44,569 bases of DNA from an uncultured Clostridia bacterium (GCA_947168565.1 CAMVMM010000019.1:1-44569), one strand, 5' to 3'; positions 35,156 to 44,569 are shown, counted from the first letter of the stretch. The notes: a model not told the origin generated them from the letters alone. Translations and numbers: made by a program.

Positions 35156-37017
35156 ATCCCCATCTCCTTCATGTTCTGCGAGATGGTATCCATGAGGTCG
35201 TTGGACTCAGCCTGAAGGGACAGAAGCTCCCTATGGATCTCAGACATACGCTCGGCAAAATCAACACCGTCATCCTCGACAGGTGCAACGCCAACATACG
35301 CACCCGGTGTGAGCGACCAGCCTTTTTCTTCGATTTCAGCAATCGTGGCCAGCTTGCACAGGCCAAGGATATCAGCATAAACGCCATCACCGAACTTTTC
35401 ATAGAGCCAGTGCGCTTCTTTGGCAACGGTCAGAATATTCTCAATATAGGCGATCCTGTCCTCATACTGCTGCTGAACACTCTTTTTATCACGCTTCCCG
35501 GCGGCATCTACTTCGGCTTTTGCAGCCTTACGGAGGGCGGAGAGCTTTTCCTTCAGCGCTGAAACGATATCTGCAAAGGAAGCCTGATAAACGGCATCTT
35601 TCAAATCGTCATTCTCGGCAGCTTCAGCTTCTGCGTGGAGATAATCGTGATACTCCTGCAGCAGCGCAGTATACTTTTCGGTTTCGCCGCGATAGAGCCA
35701 CACGATAGCATTCAGGTTTTTAAGCTGCCATTCGCTCCATTCGTTGAGTGTGCGGTCCACCACGGTATAGTAATTCCGGGCGTCGATGAAAAGCACCCTG
35801 TCACGGATTTCCTCTCCCTTTGCCTTATCGAAAAACCACAGGGAACAAGGCAGCGATTTTGTATAGAAGAAGTTATTACCGACGGAGATCATCACGTCAA
35901 CGTGACCGGTCTTGATGAGTTTTTCGCGGATGTCCTTATCTTTGCCCTGGCTGTCCGTTGCGGAGGACGCCATAACAAAACCGGCACGACCATGCTCATT
36001 CAGATAAGAATAGAAATAAGAAATCCAGAGGTAGTTGGCGTTGCCGACCTCTTTGTTTTTGTTTACGCTCGGAAGACCGAACGGAAGCCGTCCGGCGTTT
36101 TCACAGGATTCTGCCTTGACTTTATCCACGTTGAACGGAGGATTCGCCATGATGTAATCACAGCAGCCATTCAAGTTGTGCGCGTCATGGTAAAAAGTGT
36201 TCGCCTCGTCGCCGGACTTGATAACGCCCGTCAGCCCGTGTACCGCCATATTCATCAGGCAGAGCTGGGCGTTGTATTCCACCTTTTCCTGTCCGTAGAA
36301 GGTCATAGTGCTGTTGGCGTTCATACCAGCGGCATTCACGAAATCACCGCTCTGCACGAACATACCGCCACTGCCGCAAGCGCAATCGAGAAGAACACCC
36401 TGTTTCGGCTCAATGATGTTTACAATCATTTTTACGAGGGATTTCGGCGTAAAGAACACACCATCATCAGAGGCGATGTTCTTAGCGAATTTATTGAGGA
36501 AGTATTCGTAGATACGTCCGATGATATCGCCGCCGACGTCATCAAGGGCACTGTTATTGAAAATGCGAAGCAGCTCCACCAGCAGCTCATCGGAGAAATC
36601 AGTATAGCTTTTCGGTAGAACGCCTGTGAGCTGTTCGCTCTGGTCCTCGATTAGCTGCATAGCGTTGTTGACCACTTCACCGAGGCTATTCATCGGATGT
36701 CCGTCTTTATTGACAAGCCCTGCCGCCGCGATATTGTTCGGAAGATTGACGAGATATTCGTACTGTGCCTCCTTCGGAAGGAACAGAGCGCTCTTTGCGG
36801 AAAAATCGCTGGCCTCTACAGGCATTACGCGTCCGCCGCGAGAGGGACGGTCCTTCAATATCTCGGCTTCGACCTTCTTAAAGCGGCTATACGCATAGCG
36901 CAGGAAGATCAGACCCAACACGGGCATACAGTATTGATTCGAGGTCAGCTTTGAACCGGCGCGAAGGAGATCGGCGGATTCCCACAACTCTGCCTCCAGT
37001 TTCCGTATGTTAATCAT
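35152..37017 (-). CDS. hsdM: Type I restriction-modification N6-adenine methyltransferase subunit
   Basis: This 621-residue protein has an N-terminal HsdM helical domain (ADLLRAGSKLTSNQYCMPVLGLIFLRY) and an N6-methylase domain with SAM motif I LLDCACGSGGMF (about 210) and catalytic motif IV NPPF in DYIMANPPFNVD (about 292). The C-terminal part has a long charged helix (EAEAAENDDLKD and onward). With HsdS it methylates adenine in the target. Its ATG overlaps the stop of the XRE gene by 8 nt. Confidence 0.96.
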   Translation of the reverse strand: MINIRKLEAELWESADLLRAGSKLTSNQYCMPVLGLIFLRYAYSRFKKVEAEILKDRPSRGGRVMPVEASDFSAKSALFLPKEAQYEYLVNLPNNIAAAGLVNKDGHPMNSLGEVVNNAMQLIEDQSEQLTGVLPKSYTDFSDELLVELLRIFNNSALDDVGGDIIGRIYEYFLNKFAKNIASDDGVFFTPKSLVKMIVNIIEPKQGVLLDCACGSGGMFVQSGDFVNAAGMNANSTMTFYGQEKVEYNAQLCLMNMAVHGLTGVIKSGDEANTFYHDAHNLNGCCDYIMANPPFNVDKVKAESCENAGRLPFGLPSVNKNKEVGNANYLWISYFYSYLNEHGRAGFVMASSATDSQGKDKDIREKLIKTGHVDVMISVGNNFFYTKSLPCSLWFFDKAKGEEIRDRVLFIDARNYYTVVDRTLNEWSEWQLKNLNAIVWLYRGETEKYTALLQEYHDYLHAEAEAAENDDLKDAVYQASFADIVSALKEKLSALRKAAKAEVDAAGKRDKKSVQQQYEDRIAYIENILTVAKEAHWLYEKFGDGVYADILGLCKLATIAEIEEKGWSLTPGAYVGVAPVEDDGVDFAERMSEIHRELLSLQAESNDLMDTISQNMKEMGI

Positions 37018-37240
37018 GATCTTCTTCCTCCTTCGGCTGATCGGGTATAAATTCCATCATATCGTTAGGCGTACAGTTCATCGCAGAACAAATGCTCTCA
37101 ACCTTATCTAAGGCAATGTACTGCCCGTTTTTGATTTTTGTAATTATGTTTGCGGATATGCTGGCACGGCGCATCAGCTCTGCATTGGAAATATCGCGCT
37201 CAATCATCATGTGCATCAGGGGTTTATAACTAACGGCCAT
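37010..37240 (-). CDS. XRE/Cro-type HTH regulator leading the restriction operon
   Basis: This 76-residue protein starts at 37240, with GGAGG 8 nt upstream; a longer in-frame ATG at 37303 lies within the -35 hexamer and is rejected. It is almost all one HTH_XRE domain: LMHMMIERDISNAELMRRASISANIITKIKNGQYIALDKVESICSAMNCTPNDMMEFI. As the first gene, directly under the operon promoter and overlapping hsdM, it probably acts as a controller that tunes methylase before restriction, or as a repressor of the divergent replication arm. Confidence 0.9.
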   Translation of the reverse strand: MAVSYKPLMHMMIERDISNAELMRRASISANIITKIKNGQYIALDKVESICSAMNCTPNDMMEFIPDQPKEEEDHD

Positions 37241-37274
37241 ATCATCAGCCTCCTTATAAGAACTCAGATAATTT

Positions 37275-37303
37275 ATTATATCACACTTCCGTGAAAAAAT
37301 CAA
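37275..37303 (-). promoter_or_regulatory. Promoter of the XRE-hsd operon
   Basis: On the minus strand TTGATT (37303-37298), a 17-nt spacer and a perfect TATAAT (37280-37275) lie 35 nt before the XRE start. Confidence 0.85.
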
Positions 37304-37324
37304 TGAATATATTTTGAACTTTGG

Positions 37325-37353
37325 ACCTCCGGGATTTTCTCGGAGGTTTTTTT
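37325..37353 (+). terminator. Plus-strand terminator facing away from the hsd promoter
   Basis: ACCTCCG/CGGAGGT is a perfect 7-bp stem (37325-37331, 37341-37347) followed by seven T on the plus strand only. No plus-strand gene lies to its left within the element. Confidence 0.8.
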
Positions 37354-37382
37354 ATTATCTTTCGTTCAAAACGGCTCGATCT

Positions 37383-37826
37383 GTCAAGGAGGTACTAAAG
37401 AGAAAATGCTTCTCGAAAAGCGGACCACTTCGGCATCTCATGACCGGTGGAAAGTGAGAAGAAAAAAACTTCTGAAATAGCGGACCACTTCACCGGTTTT
37501 TGTCAAGGGGGTACTGGAGAGAAATAATCTTCAGATTATTTTGGCCAAACAGCGATTTCTGTCCAGTAGGTACTGAGGAAAGAAAATTTGAAAATCTTTC
37601 GTTCAAAACCGGCAAAACCCTCCAGTGGGTAGTGGAGAGAAGAATTTTTCGGAAACCGTCAGTTTTGGCCCTCTGCCGAGGCTACCAGTTGAGGGACAGA
37701 AATTTTCTTCAAAAAACTTAGACCAAAACGACCTCTCATGACCGGTGGGAAGTGAGAAGAGATTTTTTCTCCGAAAAAGCGGACCACTTGGACGGTTTTC
37801 CTCCATTGGGTATTGAGGACGGGATG
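37383..37826. repeat. Eight imperfect tandem repeats of about 60 bp (iteron-like, candidate origin)
   Basis: Unit starts are near 37383, 37441, 37502, 37561, 37620, 37684, 37740 and 37801. The first half of each unit follows roughly GTCCAGTGGGTACTGAGGAG, then an A/T-rich GAAAATTTTC part. The second half shares AGCGGACCACTT (37420, 37481, 37780) or TTTTGGCC and CCAAAAC. Part of a further unit's second half lies at 37358-37381. Both halves are conserved but diverged, unlike CRISPR. Location between a divergent regulator and a primase suggests a replication origin. The interval 37304-37842 holds no gene. Confidence 0.75.
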
Positions 37827-37854
37827 AAGCCCTCCGGAAAGGATGATTACAGAT

Positions 37855-40155
37855 ATGTACGAAAAGCTGCCACAGGAATTAAAGAAACGAGGTGCCTTCT
37901 GCCTCTGGAAATATGAGGAGCGTGACGGACACAGGACAAAGGTGCCGTATCAGACGAACGGACTCCGTGCGGATTCTGCGAATAAGGCCACCTTCACTGA
38001 TTACGCCATAGCCGTCCGGCACCGTGCCGGGTATGACGGTATTGGAATCGGCGTCTTCGGGGACATCTGCGCCATCGACATCGACAGCTGTGTCGAGAAC
38101 GGCGTGCTGTCGGATATGGCCAAGGACATCATCGCCCGGATGGATACCTATACGGAATACAGCCCGTCCGGGACCGGCGTGCGGATTCTGTTCAAAGCCT
38201 CGCTCCCGGCCTATGACAAGGACCGCTATTACATCAATAACCGGCAGATCAAGCTGGAGGTCTATGTGGCCGGGTACACGAGCCGTTTCGTCACCGTTAC
38301 CGGCAACGCCATCAGCGGCATCGGCATCGAGGAGCGAACAGACGCTCTGACCGAGGTGCTTGAGAAATATATGCGGAGAGCCGAAAAGCCGATGACCCGT
38401 GTGGCCGCTCCGGGCAGCTACCTCTCCGATACCTCCGTCCTCCAAAAAGCTCTGGCCTCCAAACAGGGCGAAAAGTTTAAAGCCCTGTGGAACGGCATCA
38501 TCCCGGACGGAAAGAGCCACAGCGAGGCGGATGCGGCCCTGTGTGCGATGCTGGCGTTCTGGTGCGGCGGCGATACCGAGCAGATGGACAGGCTGTTCCG
38601 GCAATCTGCTCTGATGCGGGATAAGTGGGAACGAGACGATTACCGCACGGCCACGCTTACCAAGGCCGTGGCGATGTGTGTCGAGTTCTACAAGCCCGTG
38701 GGCAGGTCCTCGGCGGCGGACGATTTCAGCGACCTCCAGCAGATGCTCCGTGAACTGGCCCCAGCGGAGAATGACCGCTATCCGTGGAACGACATCGGCA
38801 ACGGCAGATTGTTCGCTGACGTGTTCAAGGGCATTGCCCGTTTCGTCCCGGAGCGTAAGCAGTGGCACATATATGACGGCACACGATGGGTCTCCGACAC
38901 CGGGTCCCTGAAAGCGATGGAGCTGTGCAAGGCTCTGGCCGATGCGCTCATGCGGTATGCGCTGGATATCCACGATGAGCATAAGCGCAAAAGCTACATC
39001 GATTTCTGCCGTAAATGGCAGAGCCGCCATATGCGCATCACGATCCTCTCCGATGCCCAGAGCGTATATCCCATCTCCATGCAGGAGTTCGACAGCGACC
39101 GTTTCCTGTTCAACTGTGCCAACGGCACACTGGACCTCCGCACGATGGAGTTCCGGAGCCACAGTGCAGAGGACCGGCTCACGAAGATTACACCTGTTAA
39201 ATATGATCCCCACGCTTGGAGCGACCGCTACAGCCGCTTCATCAGCGAGATCATGAGCGGCGATACGGAAAAGGCCAAGTTCCTGCAAAAAGCACTCGGC
39301 TACTCCGTCAGCGGCGATACCCGTTTCGAGTGTATGTTCTTCCTTTACGGCGAGACCACCCGTAACGGCAAAGGGACGCTGATGGAAAGCATCCTCCGGG
39401 TCATGGGCGATTACGGCAGAGCTGTCAGGCCGGAGACGATTGCGCTCAAGCACAGCGTGAACAGCCAGAATCCCAGCGAGGACATCGCCCGTCTTGCCGG
39501 TATCCGCCTTGCCAATATCTCGGAGCCGAGCCGTGGCCTTCTGCTGAATGCCGCACAGGTCAAAAGCATGACCGGCAACGATACGCTCAATGCCCGGTTT
39601 CTGCATGAGAACAGCTTTGATTTCCAGCCGCAGTTCAAATTGTACGTCAACACTAATTATCTGCCGGTCGTTACCGACACCACGCTTTTCACCAGCGGCC
39701 GTGTGCTGATCATACCCTTCGACAAGCATTTCGAGGAATGGGAGCAGGACAAGGGCTTGAAGGCGGAGTTCGGCAAGCCGGAGGTGCAGAGCGCCATTCT
39801 GAACTGGATGCTGGATGGATACCGGCTCCTGCAGACCGAAGGTTTCACGCCTCCGCAATCGGTCATTGACGCCACCAATGCCTACTACCACGACAGCGAC
39901 AAGATCGCTCAGTTTGCGGAGGACTGCCTCGTGGCCGATGCCGGGGCCGAGACCAAGACCTCCGAGCTGTATGACGCTTACCGCACATGGTGCGCCGGGA
40001 ACGGCTGCTATGTGGAGAACAACAAGAACTTCATTGCCGAGCTGCGGAAGTTCGATGCCGGGAAGGTCATACGCAAGCGTCCCAGATCCGGTGGAGAGAA
40101 AACCACAGTGCTCATGGGCTATACGCTCCGTGAGGCCGTGGAATTCTTGAAATAA
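37855..40155 (+). CDS. Prim-pol / D5-type primase-helicase (P4-like)
   Basis: This 766-residue replication protein has an archaeo-eukaryotic primase-polymerase domain at residues about 1-180, with catalytic AIDID (D75, D77) and an SPSGTGVRILF motif. After a linker comes the D5 N-terminal domain (about 300-460) and a superfamily 3 helicase with Walker A GETTRNGKGT (about 500) and a sensor-like YVNTNYLP. The C-terminus (about 690-760) resembles the poxvirus D5/primase C-terminal winged domain. The start at 37855 fits AAAGG 12 nt upstream; an in-frame ATG at 37843 is immediately after that site. It should unwind and prime the element at the adjacent repeats. Confidence 0.92.
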   Translation: MYEKLPQELKKRGAFCLWKYEERDGHRTKVPYQTNGLRADSANKATFTDYAIAVRHRAGYDGIGIGVFGDICAIDIDSCVENGVLSDMAKDIIARMDTYTEYSPSGTGVRILFKASLPAYDKDRYYINNRQIKLEVYVAGYTSRFVTVTGNAISGIGIEERTDALTEVLEKYMRRAEKPMTRVAAPGSYLSDTSVLQKALASKQGEKFKALWNGIIPDGKSHSEADAALCAMLAFWCGGDTEQMDRLFRQSALMRDKWERDDYRTATLTKAVAMCVEFYKPVGRSSAADDFSDLQQMLRELAPAENDRYPWNDIGNGRLFADVFKGIARFVPERKQWHIYDGTRWVSDTGSLKAMELCKALADALMRYALDIHDEHKRKSYIDFCRKWQSRHMRITILSDAQSVYPISMQEFDSDRFLFNCANGTLDLRTMEFRSHSAEDRLTKITPVKYDPHAWSDRYSRFISEIMSGDTEKAKFLQKALGYSVSGDTRFECMFFLYGETTRNGKGTLMESILRVMGDYGRAVRPETIALKHSVNSQNPSEDIARLAGIRLANISEPSRGLLLNAAQVKSMTGNDTLNARFLHENSFDFQPQFKLYVNTNYLPVVTDTTLFTSGRVLIIPFDKHFEEWEQDKGLKAEFGKPEVQSAILNWMLDGYRLLQTEGFTPPQSVIDATNAYYHDSDKIAQFAEDCLVADAGAETKTSELYDAYRTWCAGNGCYVENNKNFIAELRKFDAGKVIRKRPRSGGEKTTVLMGYTLREAVEFLK

Positions 40156-40425
40156 GACTCTGAGGCACATGGGGCAGCTGACTTTGGTTTTTTCTATAGA
40201 AAATCGTTCTTACGAAATAACCATAATTGCTTGCCCCATCTGCCCCAAACGAAAGGTGATGGTCAAATGCGGTATATCCGTTCTCCCTGTGACCGGTAGG
40301 GCGGTCAAAATCTCTGTGACCTTTCAAGCCGGACAGCGGCGTGGGGTCTCGTGCGTAAAAACGCGAAATCAAAGGGGTAATTAACCCCCGGCTCATTTTT
40401 ATCTAAAAACAAGGAGGAAACGACA
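40156..40425. other. Intergenic region with inverted TGGGGCAG repeats
   Basis: TGGGGCAG (40170-40177) faces CTGCCCCA (40240-40247), with an extra TTGCCCCA at 40231-40238. TGACCGGT (about 40290) repeats the core of two of the 60-bp repeats upstream of the primase. A GGGGT/AACCCC hairpin (about 40375-40390) lies before the next gene. A 71-codon open frame at 40169 lacks a usable ribosome site. Confidence 0.5.
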
Positions 40426-40701
40426 ATGTTTCACAAGCTGATTTACCAGAAAAAGGCGGTTTTCACAGATGCCGATGCGAGAGATTTTTCCACCAAGGAT
40501 TACACCTGCGTAAAGCTGCTTCTCACCAAACGGGGACGCCCTGTGGCCATCCTCGAAAGCAACGATACGAAGAACTGGCACTGGAGGGTCCAGTACGGTT
40601 TTTCCACTCTGGTCTTCAAATCCTATGCCGAAGCCATGCAGTTCTGCCGTGAGCGTTTCTTTGACCTGAACGGCACACCGCTGAACGGAGGCCGGGTATG
40701 A
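40426..40701 (+). CDS. Small unknown protein of the element (91 aa)
   Basis: A strong AAGGAGG precedes the ATG, and the last 4 nt overlap the next gene (ATGA). Mostly beta strands with conserved-looking aromatic residues (NDTKNWHWRVQYGF) and a final helix (SYAEAMQFCRERF). I recognise no family. It belongs to the primase-capsid-recombinase arm. Confidence 0.72.
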   Translation: MFHKLIYQKKAVFTDADARDFSTKDYTCVKLLLTKRGRPVAILESNDTKNWHWRVQYGFSTLVFKSYAEAMQFCRERFFDLNGTPLNGGRV

Positions 40702-40979
40702 GGATCACGGACGAAAACGGTCTGCCGGAGACCAGATATTTCCCTGTCATCGCCATTGACGATTCCGGCCATCAGAAGGTAGCCCTGTTCCCGGCGATGT
40801 CGGCGGATCAGTTCAAAAGCTCCGGCAAGCCTTACCTCGAAGAGGTCATGCCTCACATCTACCATCTTCACGGCCACACGAAATCGGACGAAATTGCCTG
40901 TCCGTGCTGTGGCAAACAGATGGAACACTACTACACACCCGATAATGCGGCCATGTATCTTTGCCGCTACTGTCTGTAA
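40698..40979 (+). CDS. Small zinc-ribbon protein (93 aa)
   Basis: The C-terminus has CPCCGK and CRYC, spaced 21 residues apart, a four-Cys zinc ribbon. The N-terminal part (ETRYFPVIAIDDSGHQKVALFPAMS) is beta-rich and unrecognised. It is coupled to the previous gene by a 4-nt overlap and lies 13 nt before the capsid gene. A nucleic-acid-binding or adaptor role is possible but not shown. Confidence 0.72.
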   Translation: MRITDENGLPETRYFPVIAIDDSGHQKVALFPAMSADQFKSSGKPYLEEVMPHIYHLHGHTKSDEIACPCCGKQMEHYYTPDNAAMYLCRYCL

Positions 40980-40992
40980 GGAGGACAAAATC

Positions 40993-41922
40993 ATGAATAA
41001 TCACATCAACAACAAGTACGTAGCTACCGGTATCAGCAGCTACAACGACAGCTTCTGGAAGGCCATGCGTGGCAGCGACAAAGCCTACGGTGACCTCATT
41101 GACGGCAAGCACAGCCTTACCAACACCTATCTTCTCCCGGAGAGCACTGCCACCAAGTATTCTGCTGCCCTGAAGGAATATGACCTCTTCCGCGGGATTG
41201 GCACCGTTATGAACGCCACCAAGAGCGACAGCAAGATCTGGCTCTCCGACAACGATGATTTCCCGGCGTGGGTATCCGAACACGGCACCATTCCCGTCAC
41301 CGCAGAGAGTTTCCCCAAAAAGGATGTGGCCGCTCACAAGCTGGCTATCATCACCTCCATCGAGACCGATTTCATCAGCGACCTCGGTTTCGATCTGGAA
41401 AGATACCTTGTGGTCCAGTTCGCAAAGCGTTTCGGCAAGGCTGAGGAGGCCGCTTTCATCAACGGCACCGGCGTCAATATGCCGAGAGGCATTCTGCACG
41501 ATACCGAAGGTGCCGAGATCGGCGTGGAGGCAGCCGGGGACATCAGCTTTGACGATGTGCTGGCGTTGTACTTCTCCGTCTTCAAGCCCTACCGTGCAAA
41601 CGGCGCATGGCTCATGAATGACGAGACGGCTCTGAAGCTGAAAACGCTCAAGGACCAGAACGGCCAGTATCTCTGGAATCAGAACAGCGATACCATCCTC
41701 GGTAAGCCCGTCCACATTTCCGAGTATATGCCTTCGGACGGCAAGCCCATCGCCTTCGGAGATTTCTCCTACTACACCATCGTTGACCGTATGCCGCTCA
41801 CTGTACGTACCCTTTTCGAGAAGTTCGCAATGGAACAGAAGATCGGCTATGTCGGTGTCGAGCATCTGGATGGATTCCTGCTCCGTCCGGAGGCCATCAA
41901 GGTCATGAAGATCAACGGGTAA
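40993..41922 (+). CDS. HK97-fold phage major capsid protein
   Basis: This 309-residue protein starts at 40993, with AAGGAGG 7 nt upstream. It has the family landmarks: an N-arm region, then GIGTVMNATKSDSKIW, SFPKKDVAAHKLAIITSIETDFISDL (spine helix onset), FAKRFGKAEEAAFINGTG with the P-domain to A-domain hinge MPRGIL, WLMNDETALKLKTLKD and a final MEQKIGYVGVEHLDGFLLRPEAIKVM. The N-terminal scaffold (delta) domain of phage versions is absent, and no protease, portal, terminase or tail gene is nearby, so it would assemble, if at all, without them, as encapsulins do. It may package the element or have another shell role. Confidence 0.9.
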   Translation: MNNHINNKYVATGISSYNDSFWKAMRGSDKAYGDLIDGKHSLTNTYLLPESTATKYSAALKEYDLFRGIGTVMNATKSDSKIWLSDNDDFPAWVSEHGTIPVTAESFPKKDVAAHKLAIITSIETDFISDLGFDLERYLVVQFAKRFGKAEEAAFINGTGVNMPRGILHDTEGAEIGVEAAGDISFDDVLALYFSVFKPYRANGAWLMNDETALKLKTLKDQNGQYLWNQNSDTILGKPVHISEYMPSDGKPIAFGDFSYYTIVDRMPLTVRTLFEKFAMEQKIGYVGVEHLDGFLLRPEAIKVMKING

Positions 41923-41986
41923 AAGACAGGAGGGCCTGTGGCGGCCTATACTGTCACAGGCCCATACTGCCGATGGACGGTGGATT

Positions 41987-42172
41987 ATGGACAAAAAACA
42001 GAATATCCGTACCACTGAAAAGGTCATCGGCGGTACGGTCTACATTGTTGAAGCTGTGGTCAGTGAGGAGGCCAAGGAAAAGGTCGAGGCCAAGGTGAAA
42101 CGCTTGATTTTGAGCAATCTGAAGCCTCCCTCGCTGATCGCAGAAAGTTATCAATTAGATAAGGAAATATGA
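41987..42172 (+). CDS. tnpW: TnpW-like transposon-encoded protein
   Basis: This 61-residue protein (RTTEKVIGGTVYIVEAVVSEEAKEKVEAKVKRLI) matches the small TnpW proteins found next to TnpX-type recombinases in Tn4451-like elements. A beta pair is followed by an amphipathic Lys/Glu helix. The ribosome site is weak. Function in the family is not firmly known. Confidence 0.78.
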   Translation: MDKKQNIRTTEKVIGGTVYIVEAVVSEEAKEKVEAKVKRLILSNLKPPSLIAESYQLDKEI

Positions 42173-42242
42173 CTTCACTTCTGCGGTAGAGTACGGTAAT
42201 ATGCTCATACGCTTGAAGGCTGTCGGTTAGGAGGCGTATTGA

Positions 42243-43916
<1,674 letters not shown>

Positions 43917-43933
43917 ATTCTTTCAGGGAAAAT

Positions 43934-43958
43934 CAAATCCCTATTGTAGGACCCCTTC
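43934..43958 (-). other. Right attachment site (attR) of the integrated element
   Basis: CAAATCCCTA (43934-43943), 13 nt and the crossover TC (43957-43958) mirror the left end exactly. The chromosomal half is ACCCGCTCCA, the tRNA-Gly acceptor 3' strand. Confidence 0.8.
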
Positions 43959-43966
43959 ACCCGCTC

Positions 43967-44008
43967 CATTTGCTTTTTTGGGGGGGCTTGCCCCTCGAAA
44001 AGCAAATG
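43967..44008. repeat. Long hairpin B of the second tRNA-associated unit
   Basis: CATTTGCTTTT (43967-43977) pairs perfectly with AAAAGCAAATG (43998-44008), with an inner GGGGC/GCCCC stem. It occupies the same place after CCGCTCCA as hairpin A in the other units, with unrelated sequence. Confidence 0.9.
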
Positions 44009-44022
44009 GGATTGAATACTAT

Positions 44023-44148
44023 GGGAATCGAAGGGCGGATCAGCAAACCATCCTGTGAATGGTTTGCCCGCCCCGGCTTTTTCGGCGCAGGGCGAGAAGG
44101 CGGCGGTGTGAGCCGACTTCGAGACCCGATGCGCGAAAAAGGATTCCC
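44023..44148. repeat. Structured tRNA-associated module, copy 2 (126 bp)
   Basis: Identical to 28571-28696. It ends GGATTCCC and runs straight into ACCCGCTCCA; the ATC found at this joint in the tRNA is missing. Confidence 0.92.
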
Positions 44149-44274
44149 ACCCGCTCCATAACAGCGGGCGGTGCAGCTTCTGCACCGCCCACTGTTATGG
44201 AAGGATTAAAATATTAGGGAATCGAAGGGCGGATCAGCAAACCATCCTGTGAATGGTTTGCCCGCCCCGGCTTT
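44148..44274. repeat. 127-bp exact direct repeat, right copy
   Basis: Identical to 28502-28628: acceptor fragment, hairpin A (44157-44199), linker and the first 58 bp of the third module. Confidence 0.95.
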
Positions 44275-44341
44275 CGTCAAAAGGCGCGAAAACGCAGCGC
44301 GAAGCGCAAGTTTGAGACGCATCTTTTGCGAAAGGATTCCC
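44217..44341. repeat. Structured tRNA-associated module, divergent copy 3 (125 bp)
   Basis: The first 58 bp and the last bases (AAAGGATTCCC) match copies 1 and 2, but the middle differs. Even so, CTTTCG-t-CAAAAG pairs with CTTTTGCGAAAG, keeping the same stem position and the same single bulge as CTTTTTCG-g-CGCA in the other copies. Overall length is conserved (125 against 126 bp). Confidence 0.85.
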
Positions 44342-44350
44342 ATCTCGTCG

Positions 44351-44569
44351 TCGCGGACTTCGCATCACTCGTTTACGCGCAAGCGCGAAAACTCCCTCTC
44401 TCCGTCGCTCCTCCTCTCCGCAAAAGACCGCGTTTGCTCCGCCTGTTCGCTTGTAAACGCGCTCACGACGGCTCCGCCGCTCTACCACTCTTTTGCGGTT
44501 TACATCGTGGAATATCGCGGACTTCGCATCACTCGTTTACGCGCAAGCGCGAAAACTCCCTCTCTCCGT
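44351..44569. repeat. 55-bp direct repeat with 164-bp period at the window edge
   Basis: 44351-44405 recurs at 44515-44569, reaching the last base of the window, so the repeat may be longer or part of a tandem array. The region follows module 3 directly. I see no gene in 44342-44569. Confidence 0.85.

Noticed and set aside
37383-37826. CRISPR array
   Set aside because: Regular spacing, but repeats are degenerate and the would-be spacers also share sequence; no cas genes.
37879-40170. 763-codon minus-strand open frame
   Set aside because: Antisense of the primase-helicase, whose motifs on the plus strand are unambiguous.
40169-40384. 71-codon plus-strand frame after the primase
   Set aside because: GAGG is only 3 nt from the ATG, and the frame spans inverted repeats; no family resemblance.

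Overview
The window looks like a GC-rich, gut-type anaerobic member of the Clostridia (Bacillota). The signs are a T-box leader on pheST, near-consensus sigma-A promoters with 17-nt spacers, strong Shine-Dalgarno sites, acetoacetyl-CoA/CoA-transferase fermentation genes, a dockerin-bearing secreted subtilase, a BspA-type surface protein and a Tn4451-type serine-recombinase element. No species can be named from the sequence alone.

Chromosomal backbone, 1-28438. An incomplete secreted BspA-like leucine-rich-repeat protein reads off the left edge. Next come a thiolase plus acetate/butyrate-acetoacetate CoA-transferase operon, an AqpZ-type water channel, a 60-residue two-helix membrane peptide, and an EF-G paralogue with an unusual P-loop. 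The minus strand then carries a subtilisin-like protease with a dockerin, type I glutamine synthetase, a run trmL-eda-radC-lipoprotein-tcdA, pheS-pheT behind a Phe T-box, an aconitase-superfamily hydratase, and an ECF sigma / membrane anti-sigma / serpin lipoprotein operon.

tRNA locus, 28268-28699 and 43959-44569. A tRNA-Gly(CCC) gene, with a duplicated promoter-upstream block, is followed by a tandem array of about 190-bp units. Each unit consists of a tRNA-Gly 3' end fragment, a long perfect hairpin, and a structured 125-126-bp module bounded by copies of the tRNA T-arm sequence. The third module differs in sequence but keeps the same pairing and the same single-base bulge.

Integrated element, 28700-43958 (15,259 bp). 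It is inserted exactly at a TC dinucleotide inside one of these tRNA-like unit junctions. Its two ends carry the same 10-bp inverted sequence 13 nt from the crossover, as expected for a large serine recombinase. The left arm (minus strand) is one overlapping operon: XRE regulator, HsdM, a 146-aa unknown, HsdS, HsdR, and a nuclease/ATPase-like DUF2075 protein. The right arm (plus strand) holds eight imperfect tandem repeats of about 60 bp (candidate origin), a prim-pol/D5 primase-helicase, two small proteins, a lone HK97-fold major capsid protein, a TnpW-like protein and the serine recombinase. The arms fit a replicating or excising element that carries a restriction/defence cargo. The single capsid gene, with no terminase, portal or protease, is the most unexpected gene.
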